The position numbers and the translations under genes are program-made. 64,000 nucleotides of DNA from Paraburkholderia sediminicola. GTDB taxonomy: Bacteria > Pseudomonadota > Gammaproteobacteria > Burkholderiales > Burkholderiaceae. The stretch is taken from contig NZ_CADIKC010000001.1 of NCBI RefSeq assembly GCF_902859805.1, forward strand, positions 372,001-436,000, given 5' to 3'. The notes under the pieces are model-generated. The model had not been told where the DNA came from, made no database searches, and was given only the letters and a program-made list of their open reading frames with translations. Positions 35,367 through 44,177 of the stretch are shown here, piece after piece (the stretch's first letter is position 1; each line of letters begins with the position of its first letter).

Positions 35367-37160
35367 TCAGGCTGTCGGCTCCGCCTCACGGCCTTCCGTT
35401 GCCCCTTCGCTCTCCTGCTCCCGTTTGCGCGCCACCAGCACATCCTGGTAGCGCAGATAGCCACACCGTCCACCAGCTTTGGCGGCATACATCGCCGCAT
35501 CGGCATGGAGCAGCAACTCCTCCACCGTGGCGCTGTCATCGGGAAACTGGCTGATGCCGATGCTCGCGCCCACCGTCATGCTTTGTCCGTCGATCACCAG
35601 TTCTTCGTTCAACGCCCCCATGATGCGCGAGGCGATCCCCGGCGCGGCCTCCGCGGAGCGCGGCCCCTCGATCAGCACAATGAACTCATCGCCGCCAAGG
35701 CGCGCGGCGACATCCGCCGTGCAAAGCACCTTCTTCAGCCGCTGCGCCACGGCGGCAAGCACCTTGTCGCCAATCGAATGGCCGAACTGGTCGTTGATCT
35801 GCTTGAAGCGGTCGAGGTCGACGAACAGCACGGCTAGCCCTTCCTGACGCCGTGTCGCTTCCTCGATCGCCGCCTCGAGCTTCTGCATGAACAACATGCG
35901 GTTCGGCAGGCCGGTCAGCCCGTCGTGGGTGGCGAGATGCACGAGCTCACGTTGCTTGTTATGCAGCACATCCATTTGCGACTTGATTTCCCGGCGCAGA
36001 CGATCGAAGCAACGCGCGAGTATGCCGATCTCGTCGGTACGTTTGAGGGGCAGCGTTTCCATTGCGTGTTCGGCGAACAGATGCGTCGCCGCATACGCGA
36101 GGATATGCAAAGGCTTGGTCAGGGCGCGCGCAAACAGAATCGCAAGGAACAGCGCCAGCACGCTGAAGATCAACACCATGCGAATGATTCTGTTACCCAG
36201 CTGGGTGGCGCCGGACAAGACATCCTCGAGCGGTTTGGCGAGGCCGATCACGATGAAACGGTTGCCTTCGGATGCGCCGAACGGCCTGCGCACGAAAGCC
36301 AGCACCTGACCGGCCGCCTGCCTCGGCCGCACGAGACCGTTCAGCAAAACTTCGCCCTGCGACTGATCGAAGAGCGGCCTGGTAGCGGAAAAGCTGTCCT
36401 GCATCAGCACGCGGCGGCCCCTGTCGAAGCCGAACGTTTTCGAGGCATCCGGATGGACCAGGAAATCGCCCCATTCGTTGGCGAGATAGACCTGATAGTC
36501 GCTCGGCAAATCGCTCTGCAAACGGTTAAGCAATCCGGCCAGATCGATATCGATAATCACGACGCCCACCACTGCGCCGCTCGCGTTCGCGACAGGCGTG
36601 CCGAGCCGCAGTGTCGGTTTGCCTTCGGCTGCGTGCGCGCCGTACTCGTGATTCACCGCGATCGGCGAGGTGTAAATACGTCCGGGCGAGAACGCCAGCG
36701 TGTCGAACACATACGCAAACTGGCCTTTTTCCTGCAGATTGTTCCCCTCGACCCGCACGAGGCCATCAGCATCGCGGTCGAAACGGATCAGCTCGAGTCC
36801 GTAGTGTTTGCGGGTAATGAAACGGATCTGCAGATATTCGGGGTGGTGAACCATGAAGCTGGCATACACCTGCGCCAATTGTTCGCGCTGCGGATTCGCG
36901 CCAACGCCGTTGTCGGTTTGCGCGACGTCGGCCAAAGACGGCAAACTCGCGAGCACCAGCGCGTCCGCGGCAACGTCGTCGACCGCCACGGAAAAGCGCT
37001 GTCCCAACAATTCCGTTGATGTCAGCAGGCTATGCTCGGCTTCGTTCACAAGCATGGTGCGGTTGGCACGATACGTGTAATAGCCAGTCGCACCGGACGC
37101 GAGCACGCCAATGCACGCAAGCAGAATCGATAGTTTGAATGTCAGGCCGGGACGCATCAT
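35367..37160 (-). CDS. membrane diguanylate cyclase (Cache-HAMP-GGDEF)
   Basis: A 597-residue protein from the ATG at 37160, preceded by GGAG. TM1 (about residues 7-27) and TM2 (about 325-346) enclose a periplasmic double-Cache-like sensor of some 300 residues. A HAMP domain and the GGDEF domain follow, with GGDEF at 489-493 (RLGGDEFIVL). It should make cyclic di-GMP. The allosteric I-site position reads CTAD rather than RxxD, so product inhibition is probably absent. Its start overlaps the stop of the upstream solute-binding protein gene by one base, which implies coupled expression and possibly a shared ligand. It converges with uxuB, 11 bases apart. Confidence 0.9.
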   Translation of the reverse strand: MMRPGLTFKLSILLACIGVLASGATGYYTYRANRTMLVNEAEHSLLTSTELLGQRFSVAVDDVAADALVLASLPSLADVAQTDNGVGANPQREQLAQVYASFMVHHPEYLQIRFITRKHYGLELIRFDRDADGLVRVEGNNLQEKGQFAYVFDTLAFSPGRIYTSPIAVNHEYGAHAAEGKPTLRLGTPVANASGAVVGVVIIDIDLAGLLNRLQSDLPSDYQVYLANEWGDFLVHPDASKTFGFDRGRRVLMQDSFSATRPLFDQSQGEVLLNGLVRPRQAAGQVLAFVRRPFGASEGNRFIVIGLAKPLEDVLSGATQLGNRIIRMVLIFSVLALFLAILFARALTKPLHILAYAATHLFAEHAMETLPLKRTDEIGILARCFDRLRREIKSQMDVLHNKQRELVHLATHDGLTGLPNRMLFMQKLEAAIEEATRRQEGLAVLFVDLDRFKQINDQFGHSIGDKVLAAVAQRLKKVLCTADVAARLGGDEFIVLIEGPRSAEAAPGIASRIMGALNEELVIDGQSMTVGASIGISQFPDDSATVEELLLHADAAMYAAKAGGRCGYLRYQDVLVARKREQESEGATEGREAEPTA

Positions 37161-38314
37161 CAGAAACGCTCCGACCGGTCGCCGGACACGATTCTGCTCC
37201 ACAGATCTTCGCGCCGTTGAATATCTTCCACCGGGCCGATCCAGAGGATATGTGCCTTGTCGCTATTCTCCGCCGGCGCCGTCAACGTATTGGCGAGCCC
37301 CTGGCGTTGGGTCAGCAACGCGCTGACGTCCGGTTCGAGCATGTAGTTGATCCACGCAAGCGCGAGCGGGCGATCCTTGGCGGAGCGCGTCATCGACCAG
37401 CAGTCCAGCCACGCGAGCACCCCTTCGTCGGGAATCACGTAGCCCACGTCGGCGCCGGCGCGGCGCAACGACTCAACCTGCTGGGTGCCGTAGTTACCGA
37501 ACATCAGGGCAACTTTGTGCTGGATGAAGAACGCGGTCGCTTCTTCAGGCAGCGTGTAATAGGTCAGCAGGTTGCGGCGCAGATCGACGAGCTTGTGAGC
37601 GATTACGCGCATCTGCGTGTCGTCGAGCTGGAAAGGATGGGGATAGCCCAGCGCCAGCGCGGTGAACGAGAAATTATGCTGGGCGCTGTTGAAGTCGAGA
37701 ACCTTGCCGCGATAGCGCGGGTTCCATAATTCGCGCATGGAGCGCGGCGCAACGGCGATCTGCTTGCGGTCATAGATCAGCCCCATCGACGAGTACGTGA
37801 ATGGAATGGCGTACACATTGCCTGCCGAGGTCAGCCCTGCGATCGACGAGAGCGCCTGAAACCGCGGCAACTGTTTTTTCGTATTCGGCAAACTGGCCAG
37901 ATCGAGCGGCGCCAGCAGATTCGCGCGGGTATAGCGCTCGATTTCGGCAGTATTCGCAGCAAGCACATCGAACTGCGGCGTGCCCTGAGCATGCATCTGC
38001 GCCCATAGCGCCTCGTCGGAATCGACCAGCGTGACTTCGACCTTCGCGTTGTAGCGCGTCTCGAAAGTCTTGACGACGTCGGCGTCCGCATAACCGGGCC
38101 ATGCCAACACGCGCAGAACGTTGTCGGCGGCCACGACGGGTGCTGAAGACAAAAGGCTACAGCAGAAAGCGGCGTTTATCAGTAATGTCAAAAAACCGGA
38201 AAACGCGCGGCTGTGCAGTGACTTCGCGCGTGCCGCTGCGACCGCAGTTCGGCTCCGGCGCGATGGTTTGAAACAGCGCATTTCGTCTGCCATCGAAATC
38301 GTGTGCATATACAA
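37160..38314 (-). CDS. extracellular solute-binding protein, spermidine/putrescine-like
   Basis: A 384-residue type 2 periplasmic binding protein (PotD/SBP family 1 type). A long basic N-terminus precedes the hydrophobic export segment (FSGFLTLLINAAFCCSLLSS) and an apparent cleavage near VVAADNVLRVLAWPGYADAD. Core segments are PFTYSSMGLIYDRKQI, MFGNYGTQQVESLRRAGADV and WLDCWSMTRSAKDRPLALAW. No ABC permease or ATPase gene is adjacent. Instead the stop codon overlaps the start of a Cache-GGDEF cyclase gene (TGATG), suggesting it presents a ligand to that sensor. An in-frame ATG seven codons downstream is an alternative start. Confidence 0.82.
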   Translation of the reverse strand: MYMHTISMADEMRCFKPSRRSRTAVAAARAKSLHSRAFSGFLTLLINAAFCCSLLSSAPVVAADNVLRVLAWPGYADADVVKTFETRYNAKVEVTLVDSDEALWAQMHAQGTPQFDVLAANTAEIERYTRANLLAPLDLASLPNTKKQLPRFQALSSIAGLTSAGNVYAIPFTYSSMGLIYDRKQIAVAPRSMRELWNPRYRGKVLDFNSAQHNFSFTALALGYPHPFQLDDTQMRVIAHKLVDLRRNLLTYYTLPEEATAFFIQHKVALMFGNYGTQQVESLRRAGADVGYVIPDEGVLAWLDCWSMTRSAKDRPLALAWINYMLEPDVSALLTQRQGLANTLTAPAENSDKAHILWIGPVEDIQRREDLWSRIVSGDRSERF

Positions 38315-38998
38315 CCGCTTAGCAGAAGGTCATTAAGACGAACGCAAACAGGCGCGCGGTATTTAATCGCGGGCGTAGTGCTCGATGACTTTGTTCAGAC
38401 AGATACCGATACGATCGTACGCTGCAAAGGCAGCCGTGCGGAGCGTTGATCATAGCGCCAAGCAATGCGTTTTTGGTTCCGGCCCCGCCTCAATCGGGAA
38501 AAAACAATTGGTCAGGCGTAATTTAACAAATACGCTCATCTGTATTTAACGGTAGTTCAAGCGAAATCTTTAACTCGGCGACAGCCAATTGAAACAATTG
38601 TGGGCGCCGTAATAGTCTGCAATAACTGACGGTAATAGCGCCATTCTGAATACTGGTTTTGACGGCACAGCGCAAGGTGCGATGCACGCCGACAAAGCGC
38701 CGTGGTCAGCCAACTTCATTACGGCTCCTTTACGCGACAACACGCAGCATCCCAAAGCCATGCAAGACGCATGACGACGCCGCCGAATCTCCACCACATT
38801 CGGGCTTTAGAAGCTATTCCCGTGCGCTATCCGGTGTTTCACTAGCTACCCAATCTTTTTGAACTGATAAGCTTGGCGCGCGCTGCTGGCCGCCCCGGCT
38901 GGCAGCTTCAACCCAAGCCTGGTCGTGAGTCGCGCCAGGCGTCCCGCAGCGGCACAACCGCATACGGGAGTATTCGAACTACACCGAGGAGTTAAACA
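38315..38998. other. long intergenic region upstream of the first hisJ-like gene
   Basis: About 680 bases, less GC-rich than its surroundings around 38500-38650, between divergent genes. It must carry the promoters of the binding-protein/cyclase pair (minus) and of the orphan hisJ-like gene (plus). CAATTG occurs at 38505-38510, 38586-38591 and 38595-38600; the last two are separated by AAA. Short open frames here have no coding support. I see no RNA gene. Confidence 0.5.
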
Positions 38999-39781
38999 GT
39001 GAAAAAACTGCTAGCGGCTTTGACGGTTGCTCTGCTTGCAACCGTCTCGATTGGCGCACACGCTAAAGATTGGTCGACAATCCGTTTCGGCGTTGACGCC
39101 AGCTACCCCCCGTTTGAGTCCAAGGGCTCCGACGGCAAGCTCGCGGGCTTCGACATCGACCTCGGCAATGAAATCTGCACGCGCCTGAAGGCCAAGTGCG
39201 TGTGGATCGAAAACGACTTCGACGGCATGATCCCGGCCCTGAAGGCGAAGAAGTTCGACGGCGTGCTGTCGTCGATGTCCATGACGCCGCAACGCGCTGA
39301 GCAGATCGCCTTCTCGTCGAAGCTGTTCAACACGCCGACGCGCCTCGTCACGAAGAAGGGTTCGGGCGTCATGCCGACGGCCGATTCGCTGAAGGGCAAG
39401 ACGGTTGGCGTCGAGCAAGGCACGATCCAGGAAACCTACGCGAAGACGTACTGGGAACCGAAGGGCACGAAGGTCGTGCCGTATCAGAACCAGGACCAGG
39501 TCTATGCAGACTTGCTGTCGGGCCGTCTCGATGCATCGCTGCAAGACGCGGTCGAAGCTGAAATCGGCTTCCTGAAGACGCCGCGCGGCGCCGGCTACGA
39601 GTTCGCGGGCAAGGATCTGGTCGACGAGAAGATCCTCGGCAACGGCGCGGGCATCGGCATGCGCAAGGAAGACACCGATCTGAAGGCGAAGGTCGACAAG
39701 GCGATTGCCGACATCATCAAGGACGGTACGTACAAGAAGCTCGAGAAGAAGTACTTCGACTTCGACGTGTACGGCGGCTAA
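38999..39781 (+). CDS. basic amino-acid ABC transporter binding protein (orphan HisJ/ArgT-like)
   Basis: A 260-residue periplasmic binding protein with a GTG start (38999) after GAGGAG. The signal peptide (KKLLAALTVALLATVSIGAHA) is cleaved before KDWSTIRFG. Family segments are FGVDASYPPFESKG, GFDIDLGNEICTRLKAKC and SMSMTPQRAEQIAF. It binds lysine, arginine, ornithine or histidine. No permease genes follow; a rho-independent terminator lies 43 bases downstream. It is about 84% identical by eye to the binding protein of the complete ABC operon at 44178, so it probably feeds the same permease. Confidence 0.92.
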   Translation: MKKLLAALTVALLATVSIGAHAKDWSTIRFGVDASYPPFESKGSDGKLAGFDIDLGNEICTRLKAKCVWIENDFDGMIPALKAKKFDGVLSSMSMTPQRAEQIAFSSKLFNTPTRLVTKKGSGVMPTADSLKGKTVGVEQGTIQETYAKTYWEPKGTKVVPYQNQDQVYADLLSGRLDASLQDAVEAEIGFLKTPRGAGYEFAGKDLVDEKILGNGAGIGMRKEDTDLKAKVDKAIADIIKDGTYKKLEKKYFDFDVYGG

Positions 39782-39823
39782 GCCAGTCACGCGCGCCTGA
39801 CGGCGCGCTTGCCGGCTTGCAAG

Positions 39824-39857
39824 AACGGGCTCCGCATTACGCGGAGCCCGTTTCGTT
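39824..39857 (+). terminator. rho-independent terminator of the orphan hisJ-like gene
   Basis: AACGGGCTCCGC (39824-39835) pairs perfectly with GCGGAGCCCGTT over the loop ATTAC, followed by TTCGTTT. It lies 43 bases past the stop, which shows the gene is transcribed alone. The rest of the gap up to 40106 shows no gene; it is GC-rich with short inverted repeats. Confidence 0.85.
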
Positions 39858-40106
39858 TGCGGAGCCGCGAAGCCGCGGGGCCGTTTGGCCGCGCCGCCCG
39901 GACTGCTATCGGACCGGACACGCCTGCCCGCGTGCCAGGCGCTCCGCGCCGCGCCGCATAAGACCACGCGTCGCGTCATATCGGCTAAGATCGTGCGCTA
40001 GAGGCGCTGCGAAGCGGCCCGCCAATGACCGACCTTTAAATACCCTTTCCCCTTGTAATCAACGACATAGCGCGGCGCGCCCCAGATGCCCGCGGATTTG
40101 AAAACC

Positions 40107-41222
40107 ATGCAAACCCAAACCCATCCGCTGATTGCCCCGACGCTCGGCACCGCCCGTAATCTGACGAGTTTTCACTATGGTCCCGGCGGCGGGCAGAAGA
40201 TTTACATCCAGTCGTCGCTGCATGCCGACGAGTTGCCTGGCATGCTGGTTTCGTGGGCGTTGCGCCGCAAGCTCGCCGCGCTGGAAGGCGCCGGCAAGGT
40301 GCGCGGCGAAGTCGTGATCGTGCCGGTCGCCAATCCGATCGGCCTGAATCAGCACTTTCTCGGCCATCTGACGGGCCGCTTCGAGACCAACAGCGCGCAG
40401 AACTTCAACCGCAATTTCTACGAGTTGTCGGCGCTGATTCAGCCCGGCATCGAAGCGCGCCTGACCGACAACCTCGACGCCAATCGCACCGCCATCCGCG
40501 CGGCGATGCGTGAAGCGCTCGACGCGCAGGAGCCGGTCACCGAACTCGAATCGCAACGTCTGGCGCTGCAAAAGCTCTCGTATGACGCCGATGTCGTGCT
40601 CGATCTGCACTGCGACTGGGAAGCCGCGATGCACCTCTACACGAACCCGGACCTGTGGCCGGAAGTCGAGCCGCTCGCCTGCTATCTGGACGCCAAGGCG
40701 TCGCTGCTGGCGCTGAATTCGGTGGGCAATCCGTTCGACGAAATCCACAGCTTCTGCTGGTCGGATCTGCGCGGCCGTTACGGCGACCGTTTTCCGATTC
40801 CGAACGGTTCGGTCTCGGTCACGATCGAACTGCGCGGTCAACGCGAAGTGTCTTACGAGTACGCGGAACGCGACGCGCAGGCGATCATCGAGTACCTGAC
40901 CTCGCGCGGCGTGATCGACGGCACGGCCGCTCCGCTGCCGGCGCTCGAATTCGCCGCCACGCCGCTGGCCGGTGCCGAACCGATCGTCGCGCCGATTAGC
41001 GGCGTGCTCGTGTATCGCTGCGAAGTGGGTACCTGGGTCGATGTCGGCCATGAGATCGCCGATATCGTCGATCCGTTAACCGATCGCGTCGTCACGCTGA
41101 AGAGCACCGTAGCCGGTGTGCTGTATGCGCGGCATTTGACGCGCTTCGCGACGGCCGGACTGGAATTCGCGCGCATTGCCGGTGCGAAGGCGTTCAGAAG
41201 CGGGTCGTTGTTGAGCAACTAA
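40107..41222 (+). CDS. succinylglutamate desuccinylase/aspartoacylase-family zinc hydrolase
   Basis: A 371-residue AstE/ASPA-family protein (M14-like). Zinc ligands are in SSLHADELPGM and VLDLHCDWEAAM, and the catalytic glutamate is in VTIELRGQREV; NFNRNFYEL is another conserved block. A C-terminal beta-rich lid resembles a biotinyl/lipoyl-type fold (ISGVLVYRCEVGTWVDVGHE). Family members deacylate N-acyl amino acids. The start at 40107 is preferred over an ATG seven codons upstream from family length. Its place among basic-amino-acid transport genes hints at arginine-related substrates, but no other ast genes are nearby. Confidence 0.82.
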   Translation: MQTQTHPLIAPTLGTARNLTSFHYGPGGGQKIYIQSSLHADELPGMLVSWALRRKLAALEGAGKVRGEVVIVPVANPIGLNQHFLGHLTGRFETNSAQNFNRNFYELSALIQPGIEARLTDNLDANRTAIRAAMREALDAQEPVTELESQRLALQKLSYDADVVLDLHCDWEAAMHLYTNPDLWPEVEPLACYLDAKASLLALNSVGNPFDEIHSFCWSDLRGRYGDRFPIPNGSVSVTIELRGQREVSYEYAERDAQAIIEYLTSRGVIDGTAAPLPALEFAATPLAGAEPIVAPISGVLVYRCEVGTWVDVGHEIADIVDPLTDRVVTLKSTVAGVLYARHLTRFATAGLEFARIAGAKAFRSGSLLSN

Positions 41223-41277
41223 GGAACACCTGAAACCGCGCTTTCGTGGATTCATCCGCGAAAGCTGTGCGTGCAAA

Positions 41278-41314
41278 GCAGAACGCCCGCTATTTCAGCG
41301 GGCGTTCTGCGTTT
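41278..41314. terminator. bidirectional terminator between the AstE-like gene and metQ
   Basis: GCAGAACGCCCGCT (41278-41291) pairs perfectly with AGCGGGCGTTCTGC (41297-41310) across the loop ATTTC, giving a 14-pair stem followed by GTTT. It lies 56 bases past the AstE-like stop and 67 bases from the metQ stop, between convergent genes. Confidence 0.8.
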
Positions 41315-41376
41315 ACGGGTCTGTTGGGAAAGAACGGCTTGCTCAAAAGCGGCCGGAAAGCCGCCCGTCAATCCGC

Positions 41377-42183
41377 TCAGAAAGCCGGAATGATCGCGCC
41401 TTTAAACTGCGTGTCGATGTACTTGCGCACTTCATCCGACTCATACGCCGCGACAAGCTTCTTGACCCACGGCTTGTCGCGATCCTGCGCGCGCACGGCG
41501 ATCAGATTCGCGTACGGACCTTTGAGGTCCTCGATCGCGATCGCGTCTTTCGTCGGCTGCAAGCCGGCCTTCACCGCGTAGTCCGTGTTGATCGACGCCG
41601 CGTCGAGGTCGTCGAGCGAGCGCGGCAATTGCGCGGCGTCGAGTTCCACCAGCTTGATCTTCTTCGGATTCTCGGCGACGTCGAGCGGCGTGGCGTTGAC
41701 GCCGTTCGTGCCGACACCCGGCTTCAGCTTGATCACACCGTACTTCTGCAACAGCAGCAGCGCGCGGTTGCCATTCGACGGATCGTTCTGGATGCCGACC
41801 TTCGCGCCTTCCGGCAAGTCCTTGAGTGACTTGAACTTTTTCGAATAGAAGCCCATCGGCGAAACGTAGGTCAGCCCGACGTTGACGATCTTGTAGCCGC
41901 GCTGCTTGATCTGGCTATCGAGAAACGGCTGGTGCTGGAAACCGTTGGCGTCGAGGTCGCCCGAGTCGAGCGCCGCGTTCGGCTGCACGTAATCGTTGAA
42001 TTCGACGACCTTCACATTCAGCCCTTCGCGCGCCGCCACCTTGGTCACGACGGACCAGATCTGTGCGTCCGGGCCGCTCATCGTGCCGATTTTCAGTTGT
42101 TTGTCATCGGCGTGCGCAAACGTTGCCGTCAGCGAAACGGCGGCAATAGCGAGCAGATTCTGGATGATTTTCCGGCGTTGCAT
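41377..42183 (-). CDS. metQ: D-/L-methionine-binding protein, NlpA/MetQ family (orphan)
   Basis: A 268-residue MetQ-type binding protein. The start at 42183 (MQRRKIIQNLLAIAAVSLTA) follows a GGGGAAA site. Cleavage after AHA would release it to the periplasm; there is no lipobox cysteine, unlike many NlpA-family lipoproteins. Core segments are VEFNDYVQPNAALDSGDLDA, SKKFKSLKDLPEGAKVGIQN and NTDYAVKAGL. It should deliver methionine to a MetNI importer, but no metN or metI gene is in the window, so the importer must be encoded elsewhere. Confidence 0.88.
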   Translation of the reverse strand: MQRRKIIQNLLAIAAVSLTATFAHADDKQLKIGTMSGPDAQIWSVVTKVAAREGLNVKVVEFNDYVQPNAALDSGDLDANGFQHQPFLDSQIKQRGYKIVNVGLTYVSPMGFYSKKFKSLKDLPEGAKVGIQNDPSNGNRALLLLQKYGVIKLKPGVGTNGVNATPLDVAENPKKIKLVELDAAQLPRSLDDLDAASINTDYAVKAGLQPTKDAIAIEDLKGPYANLIAVRAQDRDKPWVKKLVAAYESDEVRKYIDTQFKGAIIPAF

Positions 42184-42389
42184 GCATTTCCCCATAAGCG
42201 ATTTTGATTGGCAGGTGCGGATCCTCCCATGCAGCGGATGCACCCGAAAACCAATCGTTTTTCACACGCTTATATGCACGATCTGGAAAAAGCTTATGCG
42301 CGGCGCGCCTTGCTTGATTTCAACAGGCAATGCTATGTGAGTGTCGCGCCGGCGCTACAGATTACAAAAATAAGCAAAGCTGTCACATA

Positions 42390-42480
42390 CCTTACTCTGC
42401 GTTCCCTTAAATTTCGCTCCATCTCACGACCTTACCAAAGAGTAAGGGGTGGTGATCGCTTAATTTTTAATCGGAGAAAG
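42390..42480 (+). promoter_or_regulatory. structured 5' leader of the porin gene
   Basis: AGAGTAAGG at 42439-42447 can pair with CCTTACTCT at 42390-42398. Its last six bases can instead pair with the local CCTTAC at 42430-42435, so the two hairpins exclude each other. The porin ribosome-binding site GGAG (42474-42477) follows 27 bases later in an AT-rich stretch. This resembles a leader where RNA folding could tune translation. No known riboswitch consensus was recognised. Confidence 0.35.
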
Positions 42481-42482
42481 TC

Positions 42483-43625
42483 TTGAACAAGAAAGTATTT
42501 GCCGCCGCTACTCTCGCCGTCTTCGCCAGCGCCGCTCACGCGCAAAGCAGCGTTACGCTGTATGGCCTGATCGATGCCGGTTTCACCTATGTCAATCATG
42601 CAGGCGCCCAAGGCAAGAGCCTCTACCAGTACGGCGACGGCGTCGCCCAAGCGAGCCGTTGGGGCCTGCGCGGCACTGAAGACCTCGGCAATGGCCTGAA
42701 GGCACTGTTCACGTTGGAAAACGGCTTTAACTCCGGCACCGGCGCGCTCGGCCAGGGCAGCTCGCTGTTCGGCCGTCAGGCATACGTCGGTCTGTCGCAG
42801 AACGGCATCGGCACGCTCACGTTCGGTCGCCAATACTCGTTCTCGACCGACTTTCTGGGCGGCGTGTACAGCAACGGCAGCCAGACCGTCGCGGGTAACT
42901 ACGGCTATCACATCAACGATGTCGACCAGCTCACGTCGAGCCGCGTCAGCAACGCGGTCAAGTTCACCAGCGCGAACTTCGCAGGCCTGACCTTCGGCGG
43001 CATGTACGGCTTCTCGAACCAGGCTGGCGCATTTGCTGGCGCGCCGGGCGCAACCGGTTCGTCGTCGGTTTACAGCTTTGGCGTGAACTACGCGAACGGC
43101 CCGTTCGGCATCGGCGCTGCGTACACGGACATCCGCTACCCGGGTTCGGCATCGCCGACCACCTTCTCGACGACGCTCGCAAACTCGGCGATCAGCGGTA
43201 CGGCTAAGGACCTGTCCACGGTCGGCGTCGGCACCAAGTACTCGATCGGCGCGGCAACGATGTGGGCCCTCTGGACGCACACGAACATCGAGCAGATCAC
43301 CGGTCACATGACGACGTTCAATGCGTACGAAGCAGGCGGTAAGTACGCATTCACGCCGGCACTGACGGGCGCGCTGGGCTACACGTACATGCAATCGAAG
43401 GACCAGACCAACGGTCACTGGAACCAGATCGACGCCAGCGTCGACTACGCACTGAGCAAGCGCACAGACGTGTACCTGCTGGGCGTCTATCAGGCAGCTG
43501 CGGGCACGACGTCGAAGAATACCGGCCTGCAAGCGCAGATCGGTTCCAGCACGAGCAGCTTCCTGCCGGTAGCAGGCGCAAGCACGCAACTGGCAGTTCG
43601 CGCAGGCCTGCGTCACAAGTTCTAA
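42483..43625 (+). CDS. outer-membrane porin, Gram-negative trimeric type
   Basis: A 380-residue general porin of the Burkholderia OpcP/Omp38 type. The start is a TTG at 42483 with GGAG six bases upstream. The signal peptide (NKKVFAAATLAVFASAAHA) is cleaved before QSSVTLYGLIDAG. Beta-barrel segments include SRWGLRGTEDLGNGLKALFT, the constriction loop region with YSNGSQTVAGNYG, and the C-terminal strand ends in phenylalanine (AVRAGLRHKF) as needed for BAM recognition. It is a single gene closed by a strong terminator. Confidence 0.94.
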   Translation: MNKKVFAAATLAVFASAAHAQSSVTLYGLIDAGFTYVNHAGAQGKSLYQYGDGVAQASRWGLRGTEDLGNGLKALFTLENGFNSGTGALGQGSSLFGRQAYVGLSQNGIGTLTFGRQYSFSTDFLGGVYSNGSQTVAGNYGYHINDVDQLTSSRVSNAVKFTSANFAGLTFGGMYGFSNQAGAFAGAPGATGSSSVYSFGVNYANGPFGIGAAYTDIRYPGSASPTTFSTTLANSAISGTAKDLSTVGVGTKYSIGAATMWALWTHTNIEQITGHMTTFNAYEAGGKYAFTPALTGALGYTYMQSKDQTNGHWNQIDASVDYALSKRTDVYLLGVYQAAAGTTSKNTGLQAQIGSSTSSFLPVAGASTQLAVRAGLRHKF

Positions 43626-43681
43626 GCGAGCCTTACCCTGCCGGCGAGGAACGCGAGTTCCTTGCTGTCCTGAGGTTTTGG

Positions 43682-43709
43682 AAAACGCCCTACGGGGCGT
43701 TTTTCTTTT
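43682..43709 (+). terminator. rho-independent terminator of the porin gene
   Basis: AAAACGCCC (43682-43690) pairs with GGGCGTTTT across a TACG tetraloop and runs into TTTCTTTT. It lies 57 bases past the porin stop. Confidence 0.92.
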
Positions 43710-43857
43710 GGGGAACCGGTTTTCGAGCAACCGACACGCCTCGGCAAAATCCCCTTTACCACCCTCTCCAGGCTGCGCTCGCGGCCTATGCGCATGCGAT
43801 CTCGCGTCACCGGAATTAGCTCGTCCGGTCAAAAACAAGTAGATCCCAGCGTCATCT

Positions 43858-44096
43858 TGTATAGACATTAACGCACACATACCGACGTTCAAAGTGTATA
43901 TACCGCCTTGCCGCGCGGCACACGTACGACCGCCAAACTTAGCCAGCACCCGCTGAAAACCGGCCTAAATTCTTACATTCTGCTAATAGCATACGAGAAA
44001 ACCCCAGTTGCTTCGCAGAATATTGACCGGATATCTTGTATATACAAGCTGTGAAAACCAGCATCTCTCGCACACCAGACTCGATATGTCTAGACA
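43858..44096. promoter_or_regulatory. cluster of four GntR-like palindromes upstream of the hisJQMP operon
   Basis: Within the 550-base gap before the second hisJ-like gene, four copies of a GT-[AC]-TA-[GT]-AC motif occur. They are TGTATAGACA at 43858-43867, GTATATAC at 43896-43903, the perfect CTTGTATATACAAG at 44035-44048, and the perfect TGTCTAGACA at 44087-44096. All fit the GntR/HutC operator pattern. The gap shows no coding frame. No GntR gene is adjacent to the operon; the candidates in this window are at 5536, 16712 and 27578. Confidence 0.55.
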
Positions 44097-44177
44097 ACAC
44101 TGACGCATCGAATACCAGACGCTGCGAGGGACTCGAACCCCAACACCCGGTGTCACGAACTACCCCTTGGAGATGTC

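Noticed and set aside
38570..38862. Short open frames in the long gap before the orphan hisJ-like gene
   Set aside because: They lack ribosome-binding sites, have unusual composition and lie in a region expected to be regulatory.
42432..43949. Minus-strand open frame (505 codons) opposite the porin
   Set aside because: The porin on the other strand has a signal peptide, barrel strands and a terminal Phe; the antisense frame is compositionally biased.
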